Shown piece after piece: positions 17,874 to 28,749 of a stretch of DNA of 64,000 bases (positions are counted from its first letter, which is position 1; the number at the start of each line of letters is the position of its first letter). Under the pieces are notes generated by a model. The model did no database searches, was not told the DNA's origin, and saw nothing but the letters and a program-made list of their open reading frames with translations. The translations under genes and the position numbers were made by a program. The DNA is from AP-15 sp963737145 (GTDB lineage Bacteria > Pseudomonadota > Alphaproteobacteria > ATCC43930 > CGMCC-115725): the NCBI GenBank assembly GCA_963737145.1, contig CAVTRO010000007.1, forward strand, positions 1,178,001 to 1,242,000, written 5' to 3'.

Positions 17874-20800
17874 TCCTCGGCCTCGCTCTCGGCGAGCCGC
17901 TCGAGGTGCCGGTAATCGGAATATCGCGGCGCCCAAAGCGGCGATGGAACCGCGAGATAGGGTGTCGCCGGATCGTCGAACCGGTTGATCAGCGCTTCGA
18001 CGCGGGCGACCACGCGATCGATCAGCGCGCCGGGGTCGCCCGAATCGATCGGGCAGCGCTCGCCGGCGGGTTCGCCGCCACTCAGCCGCCAATATTCGAG
18101 CGCCGCAGGAGAACCGTTGACGCCTTTGAAGCCGCCGCCGCGCAGTATCGCGCCTTCGAGAGGCAGTTGCGGTGCAAACCCCGCTTGCACTTGCTTTGCC
18201 GGAGGTAAGCTACCGGTTTTGTAGTCGACCAGCAGAAACCCGCCTTCGGCGAGACGGTCGATGCGGTCCGCCTGGGCGGTGATCGTGAACGGCCCGCTGC
18301 GCCCCTGTAATGTCCAGCTTCCCTCGCACTCGCTGAGGCTCTCGAGGATGCCGGGGCGTCGGACGCGCTCCTGATCGACCAGCCAGCGGGCGATCCTTGC
18401 AAAGCGAGGCCACCAGAACGCCCAGGCGCCGGGACGCGACAGGAGGGGTCCGAATTCCTCGCGGCCGATGTGCAGCAGCTCCGCCTCGGCGTCATCCGGC
18501 ATCCCCTGCGGGAAGCGGCGGTAGAAGGCGTCGAGCGTCCGATGGATAACCGTGCCGAGTTCGGCGCGGCCGGGATCAGCGTCGAGTTCTTCGAGCGGCC
18601 TCAGCCCGAGGATGTGGCGGGCATAGATCGCATACGGATCGCGCAGCCAGGTCTCGATCTGCGTCACCGAAAGCTTTCGCGGCCGCGCCGCGACAGGCGG
18701 ACGCGGCTCGGGCGGCGGGTAGCGGGCGGTACCCCTGTGCCCGATCGATCAGCTCCGCGGCGTGCCGGATCGCGTCGTCCGGCCGGAGCGCCCCGTCTAG
18801 TCCGACCGCCTGCAATACCGTATCGAGGCGAAGAAGCCAGCGCGACGGCACGGTCGGAACACCTTCGCTCCGCGCCGCGCGGGTCAGCGCTACCTCCGGC
18901 GCCCCCAGCGCCTGCGCAAAGTCGTGCGCGGCTATTCCGATAGCTCGCTCGGGCAGGGCAATGCCGAATTCGCGCCGCATCTGCCGCGACATCCATGGGT
19001 CGTGCTCGGCCGAAGCGGGCCAGCTGCCCTCGTTCAGACCGCCAAGAACGACGAGGTCGGCCTGCTGCAGCCGCGCTTCGAGGAGACCCCAGATCGCCAA
19101 CCGGGGATGCCGGCCGTATATCGGGCGCACGACCGCATCGGCAGCCAACGCCTCGAACAGAGCCGGATAATCCCGGCCGGGCAGAGGCGGAAAGTCGTGC
19201 GCGGCATCGATCAGCTCATGGCAGAAGCGCGCGGCCGCCTCGCCCGCCGCCTCATGCCAGAGGCGCTCGCCCCCGGTCTCCATCGCCGTCGCGGCGAGCC
19301 GCTCGGCGGCCTCGACATGCGCTGCCGCAATACGCGACAGCGGCACGGCATCCGCAGCCACCAATTCCGGCACTGGGCCGAGGCAGGCCTCGAGCCGGTC
19401 TACAAACTTCGCCAAACCGGCCCTCTCGCCGGCGAGAGCAGCCCGGAGGCCGGCAAAGTCCGGAGCAGGACGAGGCCCTCGGATCGCCTGTTCGAGCTGA
19501 CGAGCGAGATCGCGGAAGGCGACCGGAGCGAGCCCGCCGGAGCCGAGCGGATGCTTCAGTGCGGCGAGCAAGGGCACCGGAGCGAGCTGGCTGGCCGCCA
19601 GATCGAGGACGAGACGGAGAAAAACGCCTGGCGGTGTGCGGTTCAGCGGCACACCGGCCGAATCGTCGATGTCGATGTCCCACCGGCGCAATTCCGCCGC
19701 AACCCTGCGGGCGAGCGCGCGGTCGGGGGTGACGAGAGCGGCCGTCGCGCCCGGCGTCTCCAGCTTGCGGCGGAGCAGGAGGGCGATGGTGACCGCCTCC
19801 TCCTGCGCGCCGGCGCAGTCGTAGCGGCTCAACCCGTCGAGGGTATCCGCGCGCTGCGCGGGCAGGCGCCGCCACGCATCGGTAGTGACTGCCGGCCGTA
19901 ACGCCTCGGCAATCAGCCGAACCCGGCGCGCAATTGCGTCCCCATCGTCGCGCTCGACAGAAGCAAACAGGGGAAGATCCGAGATGCCCTCGAAGCCGCG
20001 GGCCAGGATGGGCTCCGATCGGCCTGGAGGCCAATCGCGAACCTCCGCCCGGGTCAGGCCCAGCGCCCGGAGCAACCCCGCCATGAGATGCTGCGGATGA
20101 GCCTCGTCCTCTTCGATTGCCGCCCACTCGGCAGCATCACGGCCGCGGTCGAGGCCGGGGAGGATCACCGCGCCCTCGTCCAGCGCAGCGACGAGCGAAA
20201 GCAGCTCGGTCATCGCCGGAATGCCGCCGATCAGCCCCGCAGCGATTACCGGATGACGAGGCGGAGAGCGGCGCCAAGCCGCGGTTTGTTGTTCCAGCAC
20301 GCGATTGCGCCGTGACGCCCCGTCGAGAGCCCCCTGCTCGGCAAGGATTCGGGGCCAATGCTGCGGCAGTATTTCAAGAAAATTACGGATGACGCGCCAA
20401 TGCTCCGCCAGGCCATCCGGTACCAAATCGGCGATCTTCGCGAAGCTCGCCCCCTCGGTCGCGACCCTGTCGAGAAGCCGGGCGAGACTCGCCGCGAGTG
20501 CGGCGGCTGGTCCGGGCAGGAGCGGCTCCTCGCCGCGCCGTTCGCCCCAGTGCAGGACCAGCCGGGTCAGCAGCAGACGCCGGCGCAACTCGGGGATCGG
20601 CGGCGGCACCGCCAAGTCCTCCGTGCCGCCGTCGGACAACGACAGCTCGTCGGTATCGAGATCGCCGATGGGCCGCATCCGCGGCAGCAGCAACGGGGTC
20701 CCCGGCGCTTTTCCGTCGGGCGCGACACGCAGGAATGCGTCTCGCAATGAGCGCACCGCGCGGCGCGTCGGCAGCAGAACCGTAATGCGCCGCAGCTGAA

Positions 20801-20891
20801 GCGGGTCGTCTCCCGCCATCCCGAGCAGCCCGGCCGCCAGGGTTGCCAGAAACGGCCGGTGCGCGGCTATCGTATAAACCTTGGGCAGCAC
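17870..20891 (-). pseudogene. addB: AddB: nuclease subunit of AddAB, interrupted by one frameshift
   Basis: Two overlapping frames together make a complete ~1000-aa AddB. The upstream part (GTG 20891, 'MLPKVYTIAAHRPFLATLAA') runs in frame to about 18715. The downstream part, in another frame, contains 'PEPRPPVAARPRKLSVTQIE', 'WLRDPYAIYARHILGL' and the C-terminal nuclease core 'GGFLLVDYKTGSLP'. The frames join cleanly within CTACCCGCCGCCCGAG (reverse strand, about 18708-18725); one base too many, or two too few, in this C-rich run explains it. If real, the nuclease domain is lost and AddAB would be crippled. A sequencing or assembly error is equally possible here because neighbouring housekeeping genes are intact. 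Start overlaps nothing; murU lies 17 bases upstream. Confidence 0.88.
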
Positions 20892-20908
20892 TCGATTTCA
20901 AACCTTGC

Positions 20909-21631
20909 CTACCGCTCGACGCGGTGCGACGACAGCCTTTCGCGGGTGGCGGCGAGGCCCTGCGGCGTCCCGATATGGTACCACTCGCCATCGTGCACGA
21001 TGGCGTGCAGGCGCCCCGATTGTTCGGCGCGGTCGAACAGCCGCACGAGCGAGAAAACGCGGTCGGAAATGCCGGCGAAGGCACGGCGGTGCAGTAGCTG
21101 GATGCCGGCGTAGAGGCAGGGCGCGATCTCACCGTCCTTGCGGCGACGCGGGCAACCCCTCGGGTCGATCAAATAGTCGCCGCTGCCCTCGTACCCGACC
21201 GCGGTCACGGTCCGCTGCAGCAACAGGATTGCATCCGTGCCTTCGGGATCGAAGGCGGCGGCGAGCCGCTGCAGGGCGCGATCCTTGCCGTCGAGCCAGA
21301 ACACGTCGCTATTGACGACAAAAAAGACCTCGTCGAGCAATGGCAGTGCCCGAGCGACACCGCCGCCGGTATCCAGCAGCTCGGTTTCGTGGGAAATCTC
21401 GATCCGCGGATGGTCGCGGCGGGCCAGTTGTGCAGCGACCATCTCGACCTTGTAGTGGACATTGACGACCACGGTCTCGACCCCGACCAGCGCCAGCCGG
21501 TCGATCGCATGATCGAGCAGGGTGCGGCCGTTTATCTCGATCAAAGGTTTCGGAATGGTTTCGGTCACCGGCCGCAGCCGGGTGCCGAGCCCGGCGGCAA
21601 GCACCATTGCCGTCCGCGGCAAGACGATCAT
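20909..21631 (-). CDS. murU: N-acetylmuramate-1-phosphate uridylyltransferase (MurU-type nucleotidyltransferase)
   Basis: 240 aa from the ATG at 21631 ('MIVLPRTAMVLAAGLGTRLR'). The longer frame upstream overlaps amgK and is rejected. The nucleotidyltransferase signature 'LAAGLGTRLRP' with 'PKPLIEINGRTLLDH' is followed by 'FVVNSDVFW' (metal-binding Asp). It directly follows amgK with a four-base overlap. In the known AmgK-MurU recycling route MurNAc is phosphorylated and then converted to UDP-MurNAc, bypassing de novo synthesis. The context makes the MurU assignment more likely than a generic sugar-phosphate nucleotidyltransferase. Confidence 0.85.
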   Translation of the reverse strand: MIVLPRTAMVLAAGLGTRLRPVTETIPKPLIEINGRTLLDHAIDRLALVGVETVVVNVHYKVEMVAAQLARRDHPRIEISHETELLDTGGGVARALPLLDEVFFVVNSDVFWLDGKDRALQRLAAAFDPEGTDAILLLQRTVTAVGYEGSGDYLIDPRGCPRRRKDGEIAPCLYAGIQLLHRRAFAGISDRVFSLVRLFDRAEQSGRLHAIVHDGEWYHIGTPQGLAATRERLSSHRVER

Positions 21632-22638
21632 GCGGAGATATGCCGAGCCGAGCGGGGCAGATGGCGGTCGAGCCACCGGGCGATCGGGTCGAGGGCCGGG
21701 TGCGCAAGTTCCTGGTCGAGCAGCCGCCAGATCCGCGGGAGGTGCACAAGGTAGCGCGGCTTGCCGTCGCGCCTCCACAATCGCGTGAAGATACCGAGGA
21801 CCTTGCAGTTGCGTTGAGCCGCGAGGATGGCCGCCGATCGCAGAAAGGCCGCTCGGTCGAGCGCCGGGAAAGCAGCAAGATAACGCTCGGTCATCATCTG
21901 GCGGAGGTCGGCCCGAACGTCGCGCCGGGCGTCATCGAGGAGCGATACGAGATCGTAGCTCGGCGGGCCGCATACCGCGTCCTGAAAATCAAGGAGGCCG
22001 CAACCCTGCACCCCGGAGCGATCCGGCAACAGCATCAGATTGTCGACGTGATAGTCGCGCAGAACCAAAGTCTCGCCGGGAAGCTCCGCCTGCGGCAGAA
22101 GCGTCCGCCACAGATCGAGATACTCGTCGCGCAAGCCGTCCGACAACCGCTCGCCGAGAGCCGCTGGGGCGTGCCAATCCACCAGGAGTGCCGCTTCGGC
22201 GAGGAACCGCTCCGCGTCGTAAGAAGGCAAGTCCGGGCTCCCGCGCGCCTCGACTGCGCGCTGCAGCTCGACCAGCGTATCTACCGCAAGAGTATAAAGG
22301 GCCGGCTCGTCGGCGCCGCGGTCGAGAAGGCGCGTGTAGGTGTCGTCGCCGAAATCCTCTATCAGCAGAAAGCCGGCGGCGCGGTCTTCCGCGAACACCT
22401 CGGGGGCGCTGAACCCGAGCCGCCGCAACATCCGCGCGACGGCGATATAAGGGACGACATCCTCTTGCGGCGGCGGCGCATCCATCAGCACGGCCCGCCG
22501 GCCATTGCCGCCGAGGCGGTAATAGCTCCGGAACGACGCGTCGCCGGCGAGGGGCGCCAACCGGGTGCCGCCCCACCCGGACCTGGCGAGAAAGTCCGCC
22601 AACGCCCGCCTTCGCGCGGGCTCGCTCAGATCACACAT
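21628..22638 (-). CDS. amgK: Anomeric MurNAc/GlcNAc kinase (AmgK, aminoglycoside phosphotransferase fold)
   Basis: 336 aa from the ATG at 22638, which overlaps the end of tsaE by eight bases. The APH-fold catalytic loop 'VLRDYHVDNLMLLPD' and the metal-binding 'GLLDFQDAVCGPPSYDLVS' are present, as is the nucleotide-binding N-lobe 'GDASFRSYYRLG'. With murU overlapping its end, this is the kinase of the peptidoglycan sugar recycling pathway. The tsaE-amgK-murU order is common in Alphaproteobacteria. Confidence 0.87.
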   Translation of the reverse strand: MCDLSEPARRRALADFLARSGWGGTRLAPLAGDASFRSYYRLGGNGRRAVLMDAPPPQEDVVPYIAVARMLRRLGFSAPEVFAEDRAAGFLLIEDFGDDTYTRLLDRGADEPALYTLAVDTLVELQRAVEARGSPDLPSYDAERFLAEAALLVDWHAPAALGERLSDGLRDEYLDLWRTLLPQAELPGETLVLRDYHVDNLMLLPDRSGVQGCGLLDFQDAVCGPPSYDLVSLLDDARRDVRADLRQMMTERYLAAFPALDRAAFLRSAAILAAQRNCKVLGIFTRLWRRDGKPRYLVHLPRIWRLLDQELAHPALDPIARWLDRHLPRSARHISA

Positions 22639-23092
22639 AGGCTGCAATCTTCGCCACCCGCGCTTCCCACTCCTTGCCCGGGTCCACCGCGATACGTCGC
22701 GCGCCGGGCCCATCGCCGAATGCGAAGCTGAGTTCGAGGCGGCGGTCGGGCAGCAGCGGTCCCAGCCGCTCGGGCCACTCGATCAGCGAGATAGCCGCGG
22801 CGAACGCATCTTCGATGCCCAGCTCCCAGGCCTCCTCGGGAGCGCGGATCCGATACAGATCGAAATGCCAGATCACCGTCGGGCCAGCGTCGTAGACTTG
22901 CACGAGCGTGAAGGTTGGGCTCGGGACCTCGTCCTGGTTGCCGCGCGCCCGGATGAAGGCGCGCGCAAAGACGGTTTTCCCGGTGCCGAGGTCGCCCCTC
23001 AGCGCAATGATGTCGCCCGGGAGGGCCAGAGCAGCGATGCGGGCCGCGAGCGCGGCGGTGGCAGTTTCGTCCGGCAGATCGACAACGATCAT
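22631..23092 (-). CDS. tsaE: TsaE: ATPase of tRNA threonylcarbamoyladenosine synthesis
   Basis: A 153-aa P-loop protein with Walker A 'LRGDLGTGKTVFARAFIRA', 'SPTFTLVQVY', the 'WHFDLYRI' switch segment and 'ISLIEWPERLG', all characteristic of TsaE/YjeE. It works with TsaB and TsaD to place t6A37 on ANN-decoding tRNAs and is normally essential. ATG start at 23092. An open frame on the same strand, running on from the upstream histidine kinase after a frameshift, covers all of tsaE and is not real. Confidence 0.95.
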   Translation of the reverse strand: MIVVDLPDETATAALAARIAALALPGDIIALRGDLGTGKTVFARAFIRARGNQDEVPSPTFTLVQVYDAGPTVIWHFDLYRIRAPEEAWELGIEDAFAAAISLIEWPERLGPLLPDRRLELSFAFGDGPGARRIAVDPGKEWEARVAKIAAYV

Positions 23093-23233
23093 TACCTAGA
23101 CGTTGTATAGCCCGGCATCGGCTAGGCGCAATATGTGCGGCCCCGGTATTTGTGCGCCGCTCTGATGGGCGGTCGTCGAGATCAGCTTCACCCGCATGGC
23201 GTCGCCATCTGACGAATCGGGTTAGGAGTTCGT

Positions 23234-25475
23234 CTATGCCGCCGCCCGGCTCTCGATTTCCGAAGGCCCGACGCCCGCGGATTCCCGCGAGCCCGTGGGC
23301 AGCCGGCATGTGATGGTGGTTCCCCGACCGGCGGCCGAGTTCGATCGTAACGGCTCCGCCGTGCAGATCGATCAGGCTGTTGACCAACGACAGGCCGAGC
23401 CCCGCGCCCGACCGAGGCGTGCCGCGTTCGAACTTTTCGAACGTCCGGGCTTGATCGCGCCGCGGGATGCCGATCCCGCTGTCGGCAACGCTCAGCAGCA
23501 ACTCCCTCTCGCGGCGTTCGGCCTCGATGCGTATCGTGCCGCCCGGGGGGGTGAATTTGATCGCATTGGAAATCAGGTTGAAAAGCGCCTGCTTGAGCCG
23601 GCGTTCGTCCGCGGCAATCGCGCCGATCTCCGGTGGACAAGAGAGCTCGATTTCAAGCCCTCGGCTTTTGGCACGGCCCCGGGTCAGCGCCAGCACCGTT
23701 TTCAGCATCTCGAAAATCTCGACCCGGCCGGTCTCCAAAACCATGTAGCCCGCCTCTATCGTGGCGAGGTCGATGATATCGTTGATGAGCCCCAGCAGCT
23801 GTTGCGAACTCTGGAGGATGCCGCGGCTGTAGTCGAGCTGCCGCGGGTTCAAGTCGCCGAAATACTGGTTGGTCAAGATTTCAGCAAACCCTATAACGGC
23901 ATTCAACGGTGTCCGCAACTCGTGCGAAACGTTGGCGACGAACTCGCTTTTTAGCCGCGCCGCGGTTTCGAGCGCTTCGTTACGCTCGCGCAGAACGCGT
24001 TCATACCTCGCCGCATCGGTCACATCGAGATAGGTCACCAACACATTGCCGTCCGGCAAAGGAACCGTCGCCTCCTGCAACATCGACCCGTCGGTTCGGT
24101 AGACCGGGCCGCTCGCCGGCGCCTGAGCGGTGATTTTTGAAATGATTTTCTGCTTCGTCGCATTCCAATCGCCCGAATTATCGAGGAGAGCGCGGGTCTT
24201 CTCGAGGATTTCCGCGATGTGCAGTTCGCCCGCGACATCGCCTTCCGATAATTCCCAAAGCGCCAAATAGGCAGGATTATGGAGCTTCAACCGGCCGTCG
24301 CTGCCGTAGACCGCAATGCCTTCGAAGAGGTGGTCGAGAGTGGCGCGGCGCACCTTCGTCAAGGTATTGCACGAGCGCTCGAGCGCCAGGCGATCGCTGA
24401 CGTCCTCGTAAACGAAAGTGAGGCCGCCGAATGGATGTGGTGAAATCGACAATAGCAAAGTGCGGCCATCGGGCAAATGCAACAGATCTTGCTGCGGCCG
24501 AATGACCGAGGTGAACAGCCCCAACTGCTCGCTCTTGAAGGCCCGGAAATCCGCTGATTCGGGGAGACGGCGAGCCTCCCGGAGCCGTTCCAGAACTTCC
24601 TCGAAGGAAGGTTGTGTGGCGAGCCAGTCTTCTGCGATGCCCCACAGCGAGGCGAACGCGGCGTTGAAAAATTTGAGGCTTTTGTCGGGACCGTAGATGG
24701 CGACGGAGGCGCGGATGGTCTCGAGCACCTCGGCATGCGCATTGATGTGGCGCCACAACTCCGTCGCGGCGGCCTCGCGATCGGTGCGGTCCCAGGCGAA
24801 ACCGATTGTGCCTCCCGTTGAGCATGCCACCTCGCCGATCTCGACCATCCGCCGCGAGCCGCCGATGACAACGTGCCGGCATTCGCCGGGGCCGGCGCCG
24901 GACGCCAATTCGAGGCCCTCCGCGACCACCTGATCGGCGGTCGCGTCGAGGGCGCTCGCATAGGCTCGATTGCAATCGACGAGGATACGATCGGGGCCTC
25001 GCCGCCACACCGGGAGTGGAATAAGGTCGAGCATCTGGCGCAGATCGGCGGCTTCCTGGCGCGCCCTCTGGACCGCCACCGCAGCCGAAGCATCGAGAAA
25101 CCACAGCACCGCATCGCCATTCGCCGTGCGCCGGCCTTCGATGGCGTAAGCAGCTCCGCTGCGGGTAACGAAAGTGGTCGAGAAAGCGGCTCCCCCGGAT
25201 TGCAGCCTCTGCCGGGCCTTCTCCAGTTGCTCAGCATCGACGGCCTGTAGCCTTGCGAGGAACTGGCGATAGCTGGACGGCTTACCTGATGCGTCAGGGT
25301 TCGCCCGACGATCCGTCCGACCGGGGTGCCAGCGAAACCATTCGAGCGGGACGGTTTCGAATACCGCGGATCTCGCACGCGCTTCGCATAACTCGGCGCG
25401 GATGCGCAACAGAGCAGCAACCGAAGCCAATATGACGATCAGGCACAACGCAGCGGCGGATTCGAGCACAATCAC
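23234..25475 (-). pseudogene. PAS-domain sensor histidine kinase, frameshifted at the C-terminal end
   Basis: About 746 aa if repaired. An N-terminal TM helix ('IVLESAAALCLIVILASVAA') starts at GTG 25475. Several PAS-like segments follow, then HisKA with 'FVANVSHELRTPLNAVIGFA' (phosphoacceptor His), the N box 'ALFNLISNAIKFTPPGG', and G boxes 'VADSGIGIPRRDQ' and 'GAGLGLSLVNSLIDLHGG'. Right after 'GGAVTIE' the frame is lost; the +1 frame continues with the expected 'GRGTTITCRLPTGSRESAG' and a TAG at 23234. The lesion is one surplus base near 23340. Only the last ~36 residues are affected, so the protein may partly function. It is a conserved neighbour upstream of tsaE. Confidence 0.85.
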
Positions 25476-25657
25476 TCGCCCTTGCTATTATGGCAGGCAT
25501 ATCGGCGATCTATCGATCTCCCATACGATCCCATAATAAGGAGATAATTTACCCAATAGCAAGAGCATTGGCGTATAGAATATAGTTAAGGTTGTGTAGA
25601 CCTGCCGGGCTCCCGCCGATCGGCGCGAGATGGAGAAGCGACTGCCATCCCTTATCA

Positions 25658-27325
25658 CTACTGAAATTCAAGAATAGCTGTTTTACCAAAGGTAGCGACA
25701 AATCGATAATTCGCGCGAAGGAATTGATCTAGGAGCGTCACCCCGCTGCTGTGACCGCTTTCGTTCGGTTCCTCGACGCCGTCCCACTCGGAGCTCAGAA
25801 CGACGTATCGCGGCCGGCGCCTCTGGAGTTCGCCGACCATCTCCGATTGGATTTCCATGCTCGTTTGCACCCCGGGATCGAATTGGTGCCATTTTGTGAC
25901 GGACGGTCTTTTCGACAGAAAATAAAATAAAATGTCATTGATGTAGATTTTATCGTGCCTATTCAAGCCGACAAAGATGGGTTCGTTTTCTGCAGTGTGT
26001 TCCTCGATATAGAGAATCGCCGCTGCCTGCTCTCGAGAAATGTAAAAACATCGGATCCGTTCCAAGCCTGCTCGGGGGAAGCAACTTCCATTCTCCGACC
26101 GGGCGAGACTGAAGACGCTATTCAACAGACCACGGCCGTCTGCAGCCCAGGCAAGGTTCTCTGCGAACCGAGCGAGAGCATTCCACATCGGTGCCAGCGA
26201 TATGAAAAGCAGGCAGGTGATTCCTAACCCGAAGAGGATTTTTGCCGCACCGGAACGCAGCTCAATCTGCCAAACTGCCATAATCACTAGCGAAGGAACA
26301 ATCGACAGGGCCATGTGAATGGGGCTAACGCGCACCCAACCTTTAAAGAAAAAGAGCAGACTGAAAGCACTCAGTTGCACCAGGATCCATAGCCGTTGCG
26401 AGGTAAGCGCCTGGTCATCGGTGCTCGTTGGAGACCGCTGTTTTCTGCCAAGCGCCAACGCGGCGCTTGCTCCCAACGGGACAGCCGCGATTGGCAGGTA
26501 GACAGCCAACTGACCGAGCGATCCAAGCTTCCGATGGATCACATCGCGAGCTGTCTCTGCGACCGAAGGGAAAGGCAGCGATCGCATTCTGACGTAGATC
26601 CTGGCCGGTATCAGTACGAGATCGAGAAGCATGTCGTGAGCACCACCGGCCGCGAGGAGCAGCGCGAGAGGCGGAGCCAAGGCGAACGCGATACCGCCCG
26701 TAAAGATCGTGGCCGAACGCAACAGAACGCGAGCCCTGCTAGAAGCGTCCAGCTTTTGCGTGAGGTGAACTAAACCGAGCGTGAACGCATTGCCGACCGC
26801 GGTTGCGATGCCGACATCATGGCGAAACAGGACGGTGAGACCGACGCAGAACCCGCTGGCCAGCAGCGGCGCGGTTGCGCGACTTTCCCGGTAAACCGGG
26901 ATCGCGTAATAGAGGCTGAGGAGGGAAAAAAGAATGCAAGGGAAGACGGGATATCCGTAGTTCTCGAAATATGATAGCCAGAGGCCCGTCAATGCAGCGA
27001 GAAAGATGGCTCTCCCTCTGCTCCAAGGCCCATCGACAATGAGATAGATGACGAGCACCACGCAAGAGCGGACTAGAAGATCCCATACGCGCTCGACGAG
27101 GACCGACGGACCGAAGAGCTTGAACAGTGCGGCCAAGGCGTAAAACTGCGCCGGACCGTAATTTGCATAGAAATCGCGATAAGGTATATCTCCCGACAGA
27201 ACCCGGGTGGATCCGACAAGGATTAATCCTTCGTCATATGGATTGACGAACCTATTCATTGTGATGACGAGGAAGATAAGCGCAGAAGCGAAGACACCGA
27301 CCGGCATCCACTGGCGCACGGCCAT
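25658..27325 (-). CDS. Multi-pass membrane protein, GT-C-like (possible glycosyltransferase)
   Basis: A 555-aa protein with roughly ten predicted TM helices in its first ~400 residues (for example 'WMPVGVFASALIFLVITM', 'VVLVIYLIVDGPW', 'LWLSYFENYGYPVFPCILF', 'FSLLFFFKGWVRVS') and a ~130-residue soluble C-terminus. The first loop 'FVNPYDEGLILVGSTRVLSG' with acidic residues followed by 'DFYANYGPAQFYALAALF' resembles GT-C/ArnT-type lipid-linked sugar transferases; this is a topology-based guess. Divergent from the epimerase/glycosyltransferase operon, so a glycan role fits. The 182 bases upstream of its end (25476-25657) are AT-rich with no gene. Confidence 0.7.
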   Translation of the reverse strand: MAVRQWMPVGVFASALIFLVITMNRFVNPYDEGLILVGSTRVLSGDIPYRDFYANYGPAQFYALAALFKLFGPSVLVERVWDLLVRSCVVLVIYLIVDGPWSRGRAIFLAALTGLWLSYFENYGYPVFPCILFSLLSLYYAIPVYRESRATAPLLASGFCVGLTVLFRHDVGIATAVGNAFTLGLVHLTQKLDASSRARVLLRSATIFTGGIAFALAPPLALLLAAGGAHDMLLDLVLIPARIYVRMRSLPFPSVAETARDVIHRKLGSLGQLAVYLPIAAVPLGASAALALGRKQRSPTSTDDQALTSQRLWILVQLSAFSLLFFFKGWVRVSPIHMALSIVPSLVIMAVWQIELRSGAAKILFGLGITCLLFISLAPMWNALARFAENLAWAADGRGLLNSVFSLARSENGSCFPRAGLERIRCFYISREQAAAILYIEEHTAENEPIFVGLNRHDKIYINDILFYFLSKRPSVTKWHQFDPGVQTSMEIQSEMVGELQRRRPRYVVLSSEWDGVEEPNESGHSSGVTLLDQFLRANYRFVATFGKTAILEFQ

Positions 27326-27527
27326 ACCTTCAGCACCCCGGCCCGCGCTCGCGATCGGCGGCTTCTTTCAATAGCAAGCCCGGGTGAGGGTGACCGGGTC
27401 GGTGCAACAACTCGAACCGCATCCCACGTACCTCATGGCGCTCGTGCGCGGCTCCTGCCCTATCGGAATCCGAAGCCGGAAGATCCGGCATGCGAAGTCA
27501 GCGACTTACAGAGTGTGGCATATCGGG

Positions 27528-27559
27528 AAAAATTTTAGTAAAATTTTAGGGGGTATACT
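27528..27559 (+). promoter_or_regulatory. Candidate promoter region of the glycan operon in a 350-bp gene-free gap
   Basis: The gap 27326-27675 between two divergent genes has no coding content. It is GC-rich except for an 11-base direct repeat, AAAATTTTAGT / AAAATTTTAGG (about 27529-27550), followed by TATACT at 27554-27559, which looks like a -10 box. A -35 match is not clear. It lies about 115 bases upstream of the first epimerase gene. Confidence 0.3.
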
Positions 27560-27675
27560 CCGACCCGCACCATCGGCAAGCGTCAGCCCGGACAGGTGGG
27601 AGCAGGGCTGGTGTTCGGTCCAGCGCCGCTCCCCGTAACGATACGGCATCAAAGATCGTCAGGACAGCGAGTTAA

Positions 27676-28737
27676 ATGCGAATAATGATCACCGGCGGCG
27701 CGGGGTTTGTCGGCTCGCATCTTGCTCTATCATTCAAGCGAGACATGCCGCACAGCACTGTTATTGCACTCGACAATTTAAAGCGGCGAGGCAGCGAACT
27801 AGCGTTGCGGCGGCTGGCTCGCGGCGGTGTCGAGTTTCGCCACGGCGACATCCGCAATCGCGAAGACCTTGCCGACGCCGGCACCCTGGATTTGCTGATC
27901 GAATGCTCGGCCGAGCCCTCGGTCCAAGCGGGACTTGCGGGGGATGCTCGATATCTCATCAATACGAACCTCATCGGCACGATCAATTGCCTCGACCATT
28001 GCCGTCGCCACGGGGCGGCGGTGGTCTTCCTGTCGACGAGCCGCGTCTATCCGATCGCATCGCTGCGCGACCTGCCGCTGGTCGCCTGTGAGCGGCGACT
28101 TCTCATCCCCGAGGCAAATTCGGGGCAGGGATGGTCAGCCCGCGGCATCGCCGAGAATTTCCCGCTTATCGGAAGCCGCTCGCTGTACGGGGCGACCAAG
28201 CTTTGCTCGGAACTTCTCATTGCCGAGTATGTCGCGTTCTATGGGTTGCCGGCAGTGATCAACCGCTGCGGAGTGATGACGGGACCGTGGCAAATGGGTA
28301 AGGTCGATCAAGGCTTCATCGTCCGCTGGGCGGCCCGCCACCTGTTCGGGGGACCACTCTCCTACAACGGGTTCGGCGGCTCTGGGTTGCAAGTGCGCGA
28401 CGCCCTTCACGTCGATGACCTTTATCCGCTGATCCGGGATCAGGTCGCCCAAATGCCCGCCCATAGCGGAAAGACCTACAATGTGGGCGGTGGCGCCGAG
28501 TGCAGCGTATCGCTAACGGAGCTGACAGAAGCCTGCGTGGAACGCGCTGGTCGGCGTGTGCCTATCACTTCTCAACCTGAAACCAACCCGGTGGACGTGC
28601 CGTACTATGTGACGGATAATTCCGCCGTGACGGCGGCGACCGGATGGCGTCCGCATCTCTCGATAACCGAAATACTGGACGACATCTTTCGGTGGCTCCG
28701 CGAACACCGCCGCGAGCTAGAAGTTATACTGAAATGA
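27676..28737 (+). CDS. NAD-dependent sugar epimerase/dehydratase (extended SDR)
   Basis: A 353-aa extended SDR. The Rossmann motif 'MITGGAGFVGSHLA' and the catalytic 'SRSLYGATKLCSELL' (YxxxK) are intact, and 'LQVRDALHVDDL' is the substrate-binding end typical of CDP-paratose 2-epimerase/NDP-sugar epimerases. The exact sugar is not decidable. First gene of a rightward cluster with a second epimerase 12 bases downstream, a glycosyltransferase and a GtrA protein; together they point to synthesis and membrane transfer of a surface sugar. Confidence 0.88.
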   Translation: MRIMITGGAGFVGSHLALSFKRDMPHSTVIALDNLKRRGSELALRRLARGGVEFRHGDIRNREDLADAGTLDLLIECSAEPSVQAGLAGDARYLINTNLIGTINCLDHCRRHGAAVVFLSTSRVYPIASLRDLPLVACERRLLIPEANSGQGWSARGIAENFPLIGSRSLYGATKLCSELLIAEYVAFYGLPAVINRCGVMTGPWQMGKVDQGFIVRWAARHLFGGPLSYNGFGGSGLQVRDALHVDDLYPLIRDQVAQMPAHSGKTYNVGGGAECSVSLTELTEACVERAGRRVPITSQPETNPVDVPYYVTDNSAVTAATGWRPHLSITEILDDIFRWLREHRRELEVILK

Positions 28738-28749
28738 AAGGCGGGTGGA

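Noticed and set aside
22626..23233. Extension of the histidine kinase across tsaE
   Set aside because: The extended part is the out-of-frame reading of tsaE after a frameshift; the correct continuation and a TAG exist in the next frame.
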